Assembly (NCBI RefSeq): GCF_020906275.1
Contig: NZ_CP086727.1
Span: 3,217,001-3,281,000 of the forward strand
Length of the DNA stretch: 64,000 nucleotides
Reading direction: 5' to 3'
Source of the DNA: Parasphingorhabdus litoris DSM 22379
GTDB lineage: Bacteria; Pseudomonadota; Alphaproteobacteria; Sphingomonadales; Sphingomonadaceae
Program-made: the position numbers and the translations under genes
Part shown: positions 55,051-63,960 of the stretch, piece after piece
Layout of the letters: each line of letters starts with the position of its first letter
How positions within the stretch are numbered: position 1 is the stretch's first letter
The notes under the pieces: generated by a model
What the model saw: the letters and a program-made list of their open reading frames with translations, nothing else
Databases searched by the model: none
What the model was told of the DNA's origin: nothing

Positions 55051-56179
55051 CGGCGAGATCCAATTCTTTGGGATTGTTGATCAGCAATCTGGTTTGCAAC
55101 ATGGCGGCCTCTGCCAGCTCATCCACCGCGTCTTCAGTGATGCCGACTTCACGCAAGCGGCGGGGCGCGTTCACCTTTACGGCCAACCCTTCGAGATAAT
55201 CGATCAATTCCTGCGCCCGGGCTTCCGCACTGTTCGGACCCGCTTTCGGCACGTCGAGCGCATCGGCTAATTCCGCATAGAGCGGGGCCGCTGCCTCCAG
55301 ATTAAACTGCATGATATGCGGCATGACCAGCGCGTTGGAGAGGCCGTGCGGGATATGATAAATCCCGCCGAGCGGATAAGCGAGCGCATGGATTGCACCG
55401 ACCGGCGAGTTGGCAAAAGCCTGCCCCGCCAGCATCGACCCGCGCAGCATGGCTTCACGTGCCACCATGTTGGCGCCGTCCCAACAAGCAGTTTCAATAT
55501 GAGCCGTCAGCAATTTCAGCGCCTCTACCGCGAGCATGTCGGACACCGGATTTTTGGCATGGCGGCCGGTATAAGCCTCAATCGCATGGACCATCGCATC
55601 GATCCCGGTGGCAGCGGTGACATCAGCTGGCAAACCAAGTGTCAGCGCGGGGTCTAATATGGCAGCATCGGCAAACAAATGTGGTGACACGATTCCGGCC
55701 TTCGTTGTCTCGCCAGTGGTAAGGATGGAAATGGCAGTAACTTCGGAGCCCGTTCCCGATGTTGTCGGAATCAGGATGGTGGGCAAACCTTTACGGGCCA
55801 ATTGGCCGACACCGTAAATTTCGGAAAGGCCTTGCGCCCCATCAATCGCCAGCGCGGCGACAACCTTGGCTGTATCCAACGAACTGCCACCACCCAGGCC
55901 GATGACAATATCGACGCCTGTCGATTTGGCCTTTTCTATCGCCTGTTCGACCACCGCTTCAGGTGGATCGGCAATGACGGCGTCAAATATCTGCGCCGTC
56001 AAACCCGCATCGGATAGGGCTTGTTCCACCGGGGCGATAAGCCCGGCGCCGATAATGCCTTTATCGGTAACAATTAGGGGACGAGTCCCGCCCAGGGCAG
56101 CGACTTGATCGGCCAACATTGCAAGACAGCCCTCGCCAAAGTGCAGGACCGGTACCGTTTGGAAACTATAGCTTTTCAT
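55019..56179 (-). CDS. iron-containing alcohol dehydrogenase
   Basis: A group III (iron-activated) alcohol dehydrogenase, 386 residues. The NAD-binding motif IGLGGGSSLDTAKVVAAL is at about residues 89-106. The metal ligands fall in the region GIDAMVHAIEAYTGRHAKNP (Asp, His) and GGIYHIPHGLSNALVMPHIM (His, His), as in the family. The ATG at 56179 is chosen; an upstream ATG at 56224 gives an odd basic extension. First gene of a minus-strand run with thioesterase and acyl-CoA dehydrogenase. Alcohol or aldehyde substrate not known. Confidence 0.92.
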   Translation of the reverse strand: MKSYSFQTVPVLHFGEGCLAMLADQVAALGGTRPLIVTDKGIIGAGLIAPVEQALSDAGLTAQIFDAVIADPPEAVVEQAIEKAKSTGVDIVIGLGGGSSLDTAKVVAALAIDGAQGLSEIYGVGQLARKGLPTILIPTTSGTGSEVTAISILTTGETTKAGIVSPHLFADAAILDPALTLGLPADVTAATGIDAMVHAIEAYTGRHAKNPVSDMLAVEALKLLTAHIETACWDGANMVAREAMLRGSMLAGQAFANSPVGAIHALAYPLGGIYHIPHGLSNALVMPHIMQFNLEAAAPLYAELADALDVPKAGPNSAEARAQELIDYLEGLAVKVNAPRRLREVGITEDAVDELAEAAMLQTRLLINNPKELDLADAKRIYADAW

Positions 56180-56234
56180 AACCAGACTTTTGCACCGATC
56201 ATCGCACCGCGCAACCGGCATCAATCAAGGGCAT

Positions 56235-56260
56235 AAAAAAGGGGCCGGAAAACCGGCCCC
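56235..56260 (-). terminator. terminator of the first tandem TonB receptor
   Basis: GGGGCCGG-AAAA-CCGGCCCC (stem 56241-56248 with 56253-56260), preceded on the plus strand by six A residues (read as T on the minus strand). It lies 38 bases after the receptor stop. The same hairpin sequence recurs after the second receptor at 59163-59190. Confidence 0.92.
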
Positions 56261-56298
56261 TCCTTGTGGTGACGAAATGCCCCCAAACTGTTTAAATC

Positions 56299-58881
56299 TT
56301 AGAACTTGCCGCGCAAGGTCAGGCCAAACATACGTGGTTCCTGAATGAAGGTCGAGCGTGAACCCGAACGCAGCACCGTGTTAAACGTAACACCGCGCGT
56401 CACTTCATTGGTCAGGTTTGTGACCCATGCTTCAATACCCCAAGCGTCATCGATATCACCGATACCAGCGCGCATGTTGATCTTGATCGTTCCATCCTGA
56501 ACATCGAACGGATTAAGCGCGGCGGCATCAACAGCAGCCTGTACACTGCCAGCTGCAGCGATGGCCGCCGCATTTGGCACCACAATCGCTTGCGTCGATG
56601 TCCGGCGATCACTTTCGATCCGGATCTGGCCATTCACGAAGAATTTCAGGCTGTCACCAAGGTCGCGATCATAGGTTGCGCCCATGATACCTACCCATTT
56701 TGGAGCATTGGTTAGCGAGTTGCCGCACAGGCTCAGAACATTGGGTGAAGTTTGCGTACCGGCGCAATCACTAGGATATCTGGCATCCGTGTAGGTCAAG
56801 CCGCCGTTAATGGTGAAATTCTCATCCGGGCGAATGACAGTCTCAAGCTCGACGCCGGTTGATTTCGCGCTTGGCACGTTAAACGTGGTAAACTGGGCGC
56901 CTGTGAATTCCAGAACCTGGAAGTTCGTGAATTCTTCATGGAAACCAGCAACGTTCAGGGTGATCGCATCATCCAAGAATTTGGCTTTCAAACCAACTTC
57001 ATAGGCATCCACTTCTTCCGAAGCAAAGCGCGGATCCGCGCCACCAGCAGCCGCTGTAGAGTCGAGGTTGAAACCGCCCGACTTATACCCGTGGGTAAAG
57101 CTAGCATAGACCGTTATCGGTGATGCAAATTCATAGCTTACCTTACCAGTGTAGATCAACTCTTCGTCGTTAAACTCGCTGACGAAAGGCCGTGGCAATG
57201 GGAACGGATTCGCATCCGAACCAATGGCTGGAGCCACAAACGCGAAACAACCCAATCCGAAATAGCTGTTCGTAAGAGGGTTGGCTGCACCGCCGGGAAG
57301 ACCGCCAGCGCCAATCTGTCCCAAAGTCGCGGGGCAGAGATCATTGGTAATTGCGGGTTGAGAGAAGGAACCATCCTTGCTTTCATCCGAATAGCGCAAA
57401 CCAACAGTTAGTTTCAGACCTTGCGCCACTTCCAACGTGTTATGCGTGAAGATCGACCAGCTTTTACTGCTCTGTGTGTAAGCATTGGTGGTCCGCACTG
57501 TCGCCGGATCAATGCCAGTCAATGTCTGCAACGGCGTTGCACCAGCGAAAATCGGACTTGCAGGGTTCAGCGTTGCACCGCCAGTACCCGCTGCAAAAAG
57601 AGCACCAACCAGACGGTCATAGTCTGCACCCAATCCAAAATTGGTAGACTGCGTAATATCCTCATCGGAATAATAGCCGCCAACCAACCAACTTAGTGCG
57701 CCGTCAAAAGCATCGCCTTGAATGCGCAGTTCGTGGGTCATGGTATCGATCGCGGTGTCACTGCCAGGCAGAACATTAAAGATATCAAGGCCCGAAAAGT
57801 CTGAATCATATGCTTCCTCAGCCCGATATTCACGATAGGAACCGATATAGATCAGATCCGCGCTGTCGCTAAGAGGAACTTCGACTTCCGCCGTGATGCC
57901 CCATTGATCGTTGGTTGGATCAGCCCGCAGATCGGATGTTGCAATCCGGTTGTCGACTGCGTCTTGCGCTGCCGAAATGTCAAACGGTCCGAGAGCTACG
58001 TCGGGACCTGCCATACCGCCGCGTGGACCAAGGCCTACCGCAGCGAACAATCCAGCCGTTTCAATACCGGATTGCAGCACTTCAATCGCAGCACAGCAGC
58101 TTGCCGTGCTCTTCGAATAGTCAGCGATCAAGCGACCGGATATGCCGCCCTCTGTTTCGAAGCCCAACTGGCCACGGATCAGATATTGCTCCGTATCGTT
58201 GGAATCGCCGACACTTGCGCCATTGCTATCGATAATATCGACAAAGCCATCGCGCTGACGATAAGCACCGGTCAAACGGAACGCGAGCGTGTCTTCGATA
58301 ATCGGTGCGTTGATAGCACCTTGCACGTTGATATGATCAAAATTGCCATAGGTGGCATTTACGAAGCCGCCAAATTCATCCAGGTCAGGACGCTTGTTGG
58401 TGATGTTCAAAGCACCAGCAGAGGTGTTGCGGCCAAAGAGCGTGCCTTGCGGGCCACGCAGAACCTCAACACGTTCGACGTCTACAAATTCACCCAGAGC
58501 CACGCCCGGACGGGATTGATACGCACCGTCGACAAAGATACCGACAGCGGATTCAAAACCGATATTGTTCGATGTGGTACCGACACCGCGAATACGCAGA
58601 ACAACCGTGCCAGACGCCGTTTGTGCGTTGGAGGTTGAGAAGCTTGGGGAAACGCTGCCGATATTCTGAACGTTGACAACGCCTTGTTGCTCCAGCTGCA
58701 CCGGACTAACCGCCGTCACAGCAATCGGAATATCCTGAACATCTTCGGCACGGCGTGTCGCGGTCACGATGATGACATTGTCATCAACCGCATCTTCTGC
58801 GCCTTGATCTTGTGCGTAAGCGGGGACCGTCATCGCGCTTGTGCACAATGCTGCCATAAGGACGCGATTCAAACTCTTCAT
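56299..58881 (-). CDS. TonB-dependent receptor, tandem paralogue 1
   Basis: An 860-residue outer-membrane receptor. The signal peptide (ending MTVPAYAQ) is followed by an acidic DDNVIIVTATRRAEDVQDIP TonB-box-like region, the plug (VEVLRGPQGTLFGRNTSAGALNI) and a barrel ending in RGKF. A vicinal Cys pair (TASCCAAIE) is found in an extracellular loop and is conserved in paralogue 2. Strong GGGAGAG site. No Fur box is visible. Close sequence and layout to the receptor at 59229-61703 indicate tandem duplication. Substrate unknown; context suggests hydrophobic or alcoholic compounds. Confidence 0.94.
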   Translation of the reverse strand: MKSLNRVLMAALCTSAMTVPAYAQDQGAEDAVDDNVIIVTATRRAEDVQDIPIAVTAVSPVQLEQQGVVNVQNIGSVSPSFSTSNAQTASGTVVLRIRGVGTTSNNIGFESAVGIFVDGAYQSRPGVALGEFVDVERVEVLRGPQGTLFGRNTSAGALNITNKRPDLDEFGGFVNATYGNFDHINVQGAINAPIIEDTLAFRLTGAYRQRDGFVDIIDSNGASVGDSNDTEQYLIRGQLGFETEGGISGRLIADYSKSTASCCAAIEVLQSGIETAGLFAAVGLGPRGGMAGPDVALGPFDISAAQDAVDNRIATSDLRADPTNDQWGITAEVEVPLSDSADLIYIGSYREYRAEEAYDSDFSGLDIFNVLPGSDTAIDTMTHELRIQGDAFDGALSWLVGGYYSDEDITQSTNFGLGADYDRLVGALFAAGTGGATLNPASPIFAGATPLQTLTGIDPATVRTTNAYTQSSKSWSIFTHNTLEVAQGLKLTVGLRYSDESKDGSFSQPAITNDLCPATLGQIGAGGLPGGAANPLTNSYFGLGCFAFVAPAIGSDANPFPLPRPFVSEFNDEELIYTGKVSYEFASPITVYASFTHGYKSGGFNLDSTAAAGGADPRFASEEVDAYEVGLKAKFLDDAITLNVAGFHEEFTNFQVLEFTGAQFTTFNVPSAKSTGVELETVIRPDENFTINGGLTYTDARYPSDCAGTQTSPNVLSLCGNSLTNAPKWVGIMGATYDRDLGDSLKFFVNGQIRIESDRRTSTQAIVVPNAAAIAAAGSVQAAVDAAALNPFDVQDGTIKINMRAGIGDIDDAWGIEAWVTNLTNEVTRGVTFNTVLRSGSRSTFIQEPRMFGLTLRGKF

Positions 58882-58970
58882 AACTATTCTCTCCCGTTGA
58901 ACTCGCCGCTGCTTGCCATCTGTCCCTATAATTGGGGAAGGACAATGATCTTATTGCACCGGTTTCAACG

Positions 58971-59016
58971 GCATAGGTCGTTTAATCAGGCCCTTTAATC
59001 AAGGTGATATGCACAT
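58971..59016 (-). promoter_or_regulatory. conserved leader block of receptor paralogue 1, containing degenerate operator
   Basis: A 46-base block with about three-quarters identity to 61792-61837 in front of paralogue 2, sharing GCATA, GTC, TTTAA, GGCC, TTWAATCAA and GCACAT in the same spacing. Within it, TTTAATCA-GG-CCCTTTAA is a degenerate form of the palindrome TTTAACTG-NN-CAGTTAAA. Confidence 0.45.
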
Positions 59017-59162
59017 ATTTGTGCAGAAAGTGGCAAGCCGTGGTAAAAATGTTACATTGAAAATAGCGCAAATCTGCGGATCACAGGTCAGCATAATTAC
59101 AATCTGTGGTATAATTGATGCGATTGACACACCATCTGACGTGCTTTCTCAGGTCGGCAGGC

Positions 59163-59190
59163 AAAAAAAAGGGGCCGGAAAACCGGCCCC
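59163..59190 (-). terminator. terminator of the second tandem TonB receptor
   Basis: GGGGCCGG-AAAA-CCGGCCCC (stem 59171-59178 with 59183-59190), preceded by eight A residues on the plus strand. It lies 38 bases after the paralogue 2 stop, and the hairpin is identical to that at 56235-56260. Confidence 0.92.
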
Positions 59191-59228
59191 AATCATGCTG
59201 ACGAAATGCCCGCTAAACCACTAAAGTT

Positions 59229-61703
59229 TTAGAATTTTCCGCGCAGCGTTAAACCATAGGTCCGTGGTTCCTGAAGATAGGCAGAGCGCGAACCAGACCG
59301 CAGAACCGTATTGAAGGTAACCCCGCGGGTGATTTCATTGGTCAGGTTATTGACCCATGCCTCTATGGCCCATACATCATCCTGGCTACCGATCCCGGCA
59401 CGTAGGTTGATCTTTGTATTGCCATCTTGAACATCAAAAGCCAGCGGCGTCGGATCATCAAGATCCGCGGGATTGGATGGCTGTGTCGATGTCCGGCGAT
59501 CACTTTCCATACGGATCTGACCGTTCAGGAAGAAATCCAGATTATTGCCAATATCCCTTTCATAAGTCGCACCGGCAATGGCCACAATATCCGGCGCATT
59601 CGTTAGAGAAGCACCACATAGATTGAGCACCTGAGGATCGGTCAGATCACCAGCGCAATCGCTCGGATATCTCGCATCCGTATAGGTAAGGCCCGCATTC
59701 AGAGTGAAATTATCATCCGGGCGAATGACGGTCTCTATTTCAACACCTGTGGTTTTTGCCTTTGGCACATTGAATGTCTGGAACTGAGCACCTGTGAATT
59801 CCAGAATCTGGAAGTTCGTGAATTCTTCGTGGAAGCCAGCGATATTCAAAGTAACTCGGTCATCAAGAAACTTCGCCTTCATGCCGATTTCATAAGCATC
59901 CACTTCTTCTGAATCAAAGCGCGGGTCGGCACCACCGGCAGCGGCAGTTGAATCAAGATTGAAGCCACCGGACTTATAGCCATGGGTAAAGCTTGCATAA
60001 ATATTGATTGGCGCCGCAAATTCATAAGCGATTTTACCCGTGTAAATCAGCTCGCTATCATTAAACTCGCCATCAAATGGTCGCGGCAGGAATGCGAATG
60101 GGATTTCGGCATCTGTGGCGTCGGACCCGACAGCCGGAGCAAGAAATGCAAAGCAGCCCAATGAAACAACCGCCGGCGGCACCGCCGCTGGGTTGTTGGC
60201 AAAGGCAGCTCGGATACCGGTGCAAAGCGGATTGTTGCTGGCCGTTTGTTCAAACCCACCATCTTTGCTCTCATCCGAATAGCGCAGCCCCACAGTCAGT
60301 TCCAAACCATCAATAATTTCAAGAGTATTATGTGTGAACAGGGACCAGCTTTTGCTGCTCTGCGAATAGCTGTTGGTCGCTGTGACAACCGAAGGATCAA
60401 CACCGCCGGAAAGTTGCTGCAGCGGGTTGGCGCCCAACGCACCACCAAGCAACGCACCAACCAACGCATCATAATCTCCGCCCAGGGAGAAATCGACGTC
60501 CTGATTGATATCTTCATCGGAATAATAGCCGCCAACCAGCCAGTTAAGCGCGCCGTCCAAGGCTTCGCCCTGCACTCTGAGTTCATGGGTCATCGTATTG
60601 ATATTAGCGCGTGCCAGATCGACATCGAATATATCCAGCGCGGTGAAGTCGGAATCATAAGATTCCCGGCTGTCAAATTCACGATAGGAACCGATATAGA
60701 TAATATCCGCACTGTCGCTGATCGGAAACTCGACTTCCGCCGTTATGCCCCATTGCTCCAGTTCGCCGCGCGGCTCAAAATTGGCTGAAGCGATCCGGTC
60801 ATCTGCGGCCTGTTGCCCGCTATTCGGTTGAAACTGACCACCACGTGGGCCAAGGCCAACGGCTTCGAATATCCCCGAAGTTTCAAGCGGCGATGGCAAG
60901 AGTTCCACCGCCGAACAGCAATTGGCTGTACTTTTCGAGAAGTCACCAATCACCCGCACCGTCAGCCCGCTATCCCCTTCATAACCAAGCTGACCGCGAA
61001 TAAGATATTGGTCCTTCTCGTTGGACTCACCAATCTTGCCGGTTTCATCGATAACATCAATAACACCATCCCGCTCGCGATAGGCGCCCGTCAAACGCAG
61101 CGCCAATGTGTCCTGAACAATCGGAACGTTGATCGCGCCCTGCACATTGATAAGGTCATGATTACCGTAAGTGGCGTTCACAAAGCCGCCAAATTCGCTG
61201 ACATCGGGACGCACATTGGTAATGGTTAGCGCACCGGCAGACGTGTTGCGGCCGAATAAGGTACCCTGCGGACCGCGCAGAACCTCGACCCGTTCCACGT
61301 CAACAAATTCGGAAAGCGCAATGCCCGGGCGCGATTGATACACGCCATCGATGAAGATGCCGACCGCGCTTTCAAAGCCGATATTATTGGATGTCGTGCC
61401 AACGCCTCTGATTTGCAGCACAACACTGCCCGAAGCGACCTGCGCGTTGGAGGTGGAGAAGCTTGATGAAACTTGTGTAATATCCTGCACATTCACGACG
61501 CCCTGACGTTCCAGCTGAACCGGGCTGACCGCCGTCACCGCCAGCGGAATATCCTGAACATCCTGTGCACGGCGTGTCGCGGTCACGATAATGATATTGT
61601 CATCTACTGCCGCTTCTTCGGCGCCTTGGTCCTGTGCAAATGCGGGGGTTGCGATGGCCGTCGTACACAAGGCCGCCATGAGGACGCGATTCATACTCTT
61701 CAT
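59229..61703 (-). CDS. TonB-dependent receptor, tandem paralogue 2
   Basis: An 824-residue outer-membrane receptor. Signal peptide ending ATPAFAQ, then VDDNIIIVTATRRAQDVQDIP, plug motif VEVLRGPQGTLFGRNTSAGALTI, and barrel ending in RGKF. Highly similar to paralogue 1 throughout, with divergence mainly in extracellular loops (about 36 residues shorter), which is where ligand specificity lies. The ATG at 61703 is chosen because GGAGAG is seven bases upstream. The upstream region is shared with the divergent DUF3604 gene. Confidence 0.94.
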   Translation of the reverse strand: MKSMNRVLMAALCTTAIATPAFAQDQGAEEAAVDDNIIIVTATRRAQDVQDIPLAVTAVSPVQLERQGVVNVQDITQVSSSFSTSNAQVASGSVVLQIRGVGTTSNNIGFESAVGIFIDGVYQSRPGIALSEFVDVERVEVLRGPQGTLFGRNTSAGALTITNVRPDVSEFGGFVNATYGNHDLINVQGAINVPIVQDTLALRLTGAYRERDGVIDVIDETGKIGESNEKDQYLIRGQLGYEGDSGLTVRVIGDFSKSTANCCSAVELLPSPLETSGIFEAVGLGPRGGQFQPNSGQQAADDRIASANFEPRGELEQWGITAEVEFPISDSADIIYIGSYREFDSRESYDSDFTALDIFDVDLARANINTMTHELRVQGEALDGALNWLVGGYYSDEDINQDVDFSLGGDYDALVGALLGGALGANPLQQLSGGVDPSVVTATNSYSQSSKSWSLFTHNTLEIIDGLELTVGLRYSDESKDGGFEQTASNNPLCTGIRAAFANNPAAVPPAVVSLGCFAFLAPAVGSDATDAEIPFAFLPRPFDGEFNDSELIYTGKIAYEFAAPINIYASFTHGYKSGGFNLDSTAAAGGADPRFDSEEVDAYEIGMKAKFLDDRVTLNIAGFHEEFTNFQILEFTGAQFQTFNVPKAKTTGVEIETVIRPDDNFTLNAGLTYTDARYPSDCAGDLTDPQVLNLCGASLTNAPDIVAIAGATYERDIGNNLDFFLNGQIRMESDRRTSTQPSNPADLDDPTPLAFDVQDGNTKINLRAGIGSQDDVWAIEAWVNNLTNEITRGVTFNTVLRSGSRSAYLQEPRTYGLTLRGKF

Positions 61704-61745
61704 AATCATTCTCTCCAGTTGAACGTAACCACAGCAGAGCCATTT

Positions 61746-61763
61746 TGGTGGGGTGGGGTGGGG
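61746..61763 (+). repeat. G-rich tandem repeat (TGGGG) in the divergent promoter region
   Basis: TGG followed by three TGGGG units (the G-runs end at 61763). The G-runs of two, four, four and four bases separated by single T residues could form a G-quadruplex on the plus strand, which is the template for the receptor transcript. The tandem units could also change length by slippage. It is about 45-60 bases upstream of the receptor start and is absent from paralogue 1. Confidence 0.6.
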
Positions 61764-61791
61764 AATGGTCTTATGTGCCGTAGTTACGCTT

Positions 61792-61837
61792 GCATAAGTC
61801 TTTTAACTGGGCCATTAAATCAACCGGAGAAGCACAT
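61792..61837 (-). promoter_or_regulatory. conserved leader block of receptor paralogue 2 with operator candidate
   Basis: A 46-base block conserved with 58971-59016. It contains TTTAACTG (61802-61809), GG, CCATTAAA (61812-61819): a perfect left arm and a right arm with two changes relative to TTTAACTG-NN-CAGTTAAA. Located between the divergent receptor and DUF3604 genes, it could control both. Confidence 0.5.
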
Positions 61838-61975
61838 TCAGACGCAGATTAAACTGCGCTGTGATATTAGAGAAACAAGCGTTTCTCATCGCTGTACAGC
61901 CAATCGGCAAGGCAGTGTAAAATGAAGTGCGAAAGGGATGCGTCTGGTCAATCTGGCGTATGGAGGGGAAAAGAT

Positions 61976-63886
61976 ATGACACGCAATTTATGGACTCTGG
62001 CAGCTGTCGGCGCATTGGTCGCAGGCTGTTCCGGCAGTGACGATACGACCAATCCGTCGGACGTGGCTCTAGCGCCAGGCGAAACGACCGAACAACCCAA
62101 TCCCGATCGCAATGTCTATTTTGGTGACCTGCATATCCACACGCGCAACAGCTTTGATGCCTATATTTTCAACGTGCGGACGACACCGGAAGATGCTTAC
62201 AAATTCGGTATGGGCGAAGGCATCACCCATCCGTCCGGCTATGACCTGAAACTCGAAGGCCCGGCATTGGATTTCATGGCAGTCACCGATCACGCCGCCT
62301 ATCTGGGTCACCTGCCCGCGATGGATACGGAAGGCACGGAAATATCCAAGCTGGAAATGGCCAAGGATATGTTCAGCGCTGATCCGGACAAGATTATAGC
62401 CGCGTTCCAGCTCATTGGCGGTGCTGTGCGCGATGGCCGCAAGATGGAAGGCGTCTATGATCCGAAAATCATCAGCGACGTTTGGAAAGCGACGGTCGCT
62501 GCGGCCGACAAATATTATAAGCCAGGCAAGTTCACGACCTTCTCCGCCTATGAATATACCGCCACGCGGGTGACGCAGGGAGAAGGTGGCGGTTTTGCCG
62601 GCGGCAATCTGCATCGCAATGTCGTATTCCGGGACGCAGCCCCCGACATGCCCTTTGGCACATTGGAATCGAGCAATCCGGAAGATTTGTGGACCTGGAT
62701 GGACGAACAGCGCGCTGCCGGGATCGATGGAATTTCAATTCCGCATAACAGCAATGTTTCGGATGGCGAGATGTTCAAGCTGGAAACCTATAATGGCCAG
62801 CCGCTGACCAAAGCCTATGCCGATCAGCGGATGCGCAACGAACCGATTGTCGAGATCACACAGGTCAAGGGCACCTCGGAAACCCACCCGTCCTTGTCAC
62901 CCAATGACGAATGGGCGGATTTCGGGATTTACGAATATCTGCTTTCGTCACAGATCAAGTCCAAGACCAGCAGCGGCGATTATGTCCGGCAGGCTTATGC
63001 CAACGGGCTGATGCTGGAAGATAAGATTGGCGGCAATCCCTATCAATTCGGCCTGATCGGTTCCACCGATACGCACGTCGCCGGCGGTTCGTTTGATGAG
63101 AAGAATTTCTGGTCCAAAATCGGCGTTGTCGATGGCACGCCGGAATCGCGAGGCTCCGTGCCACCAGGCGGCAAGAAAAGCTGGGACGGCGTGACGGTCG
63201 ATCCGCGCGCGGCGAGCTGGTTCTCCCGCTGGGGCGCGTCAGGCTATGCCGCGGTCTGGGCCGAGGAGAATAGCCGGGAAGCGATATTTGACGCGATGCG
63301 GCGCAAGGAAACCTACGCGACCACCGGCACGCGCATCAAATTGCGCTTCTTTGGCGGTTTTGATTTTGATGCCGCCATGCTGGATGATCCGGAAATGGTA
63401 TCCAAAGCCTATGCAAATGGCGTCGCCATGGGCGGTGATCTGTTGGGAGCGGGCAAGGCGCCTGGCTTTATCGTCTGGGCCATGCGCGATGCGATGAGCG
63501 CCCCGTTGCAAAGGGTACAGATTGTCAAAGTCTGGACCGATGGCGGCAAAACCAACGAAAAGGTTTTCGATGTCGCCTGTTCTGATGGCGGTACGGTCGA
63601 TCCGGGCACGGCGCGCTGCCCCGACAATGGTGCGACCGTCAATCTATCCGATTGCTCCATCTCGACCGATAAGGGTGCACCAGAACTTAAAACCTTCTGG
63701 CGCGATCCCGAACATAAGGCGGGACAGCGCGCGTCTTACTATGTTCGCGTGCTGGAAAACCCGGTTTGCCGCTGGTCAACATGGGATGCGATACGTGCAG
63801 GTGTACCGCCTAATCCTGCGCTGCAAAAAACCATTCAGGAACGTGCCTGGTCTTCACCCATCTGGTATGTGCCGACCAAGGCCTGA
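61976..63886 (+). CDS. DUF3604 lipoprotein, PHP-like domain
   Basis: A 636-residue predicted lipoprotein. The lipobox is LVAGC (Cys18). The DUF3604 domain begins with YFGDLHIHTRNSFDAY (an HxH pair as in PHP-superfamily metal sites) and continues with VTDHAAYLG (Asp-His), IPHNSNVSDG and LIGSTDTHVAGG (Asp-x-His). These spaced His/Asp motifs suggest a metal-dependent phosphoesterase or hydrolase exposed in the periplasm or on the surface. The ATG at 61976 is chosen because GGAGGGG precedes it. Divergent from the TonB receptor, sharing its promoter region. Function unproven. Confidence 0.88.
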   Translation: MTRNLWTLAAVGALVAGCSGSDDTTNPSDVALAPGETTEQPNPDRNVYFGDLHIHTRNSFDAYIFNVRTTPEDAYKFGMGEGITHPSGYDLKLEGPALDFMAVTDHAAYLGHLPAMDTEGTEISKLEMAKDMFSADPDKIIAAFQLIGGAVRDGRKMEGVYDPKIISDVWKATVAAADKYYKPGKFTTFSAYEYTATRVTQGEGGGFAGGNLHRNVVFRDAAPDMPFGTLESSNPEDLWTWMDEQRAAGIDGISIPHNSNVSDGEMFKLETYNGQPLTKAYADQRMRNEPIVEITQVKGTSETHPSLSPNDEWADFGIYEYLLSSQIKSKTSSGDYVRQAYANGLMLEDKIGGNPYQFGLIGSTDTHVAGGSFDEKNFWSKIGVVDGTPESRGSVPPGGKKSWDGVTVDPRAASWFSRWGASGYAAVWAEENSREAIFDAMRRKETYATTGTRIKLRFFGGFDFDAAMLDDPEMVSKAYANGVAMGGDLLGAGKAPGFIVWAMRDAMSAPLQRVQIVKVWTDGGKTNEKVFDVACSDGGTVDPGTARCPDNGATVNLSDCSISTDKGAPELKTFWRDPEHKAGQRASYYVRVLENPVCRWSTWDAIRAGVPPNPALQKTIQERAWSSPIWYVPTKA

Positions 63887-63912
63887 TAGCGACGCAATTT
63901 CGGCTGCGCTCA

Positions 63913-63960
63913 CCCTGAGCTTGTCGAAGGGTCTTCGAGAATATGCTTCGACGGGCTCAG
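63913..63960. repeat. REP-like palindrome
   Basis: CTGAGCTTGTCGAAG (63915-63929) and CTTCGACGGGCTCAG (63946-63960) are complementary apart from two G-T wobble positions, around a 16-base loop. Sequences of this kind (CTGAGCNNGTCGAAG) are, from memory, abundant intergenic repeats in sphingomonads. It lies 28 bases after the DUF3604 stop and no other copy was seen in the window. Confidence 0.75.

Larger units (their letters stand above)
58882..59228. other. intergenic region between the two tandem TonB receptors
   Basis: A 347-base gap with no gene. It contains, from left to right, the leader and promoter of paralogue 1 (a conserved block at 58971-59016), an A+T-rich stretch with no further structure seen, and the terminator of paralogue 2 (59163-59190). 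Confidence 0.6.

Noticed and set aside
57904..58638. A 244-codon plus-strand frame inside TonB receptor paralogue 1
   Set aside because: Antisense shadow of the barrel and plug coding sequence.
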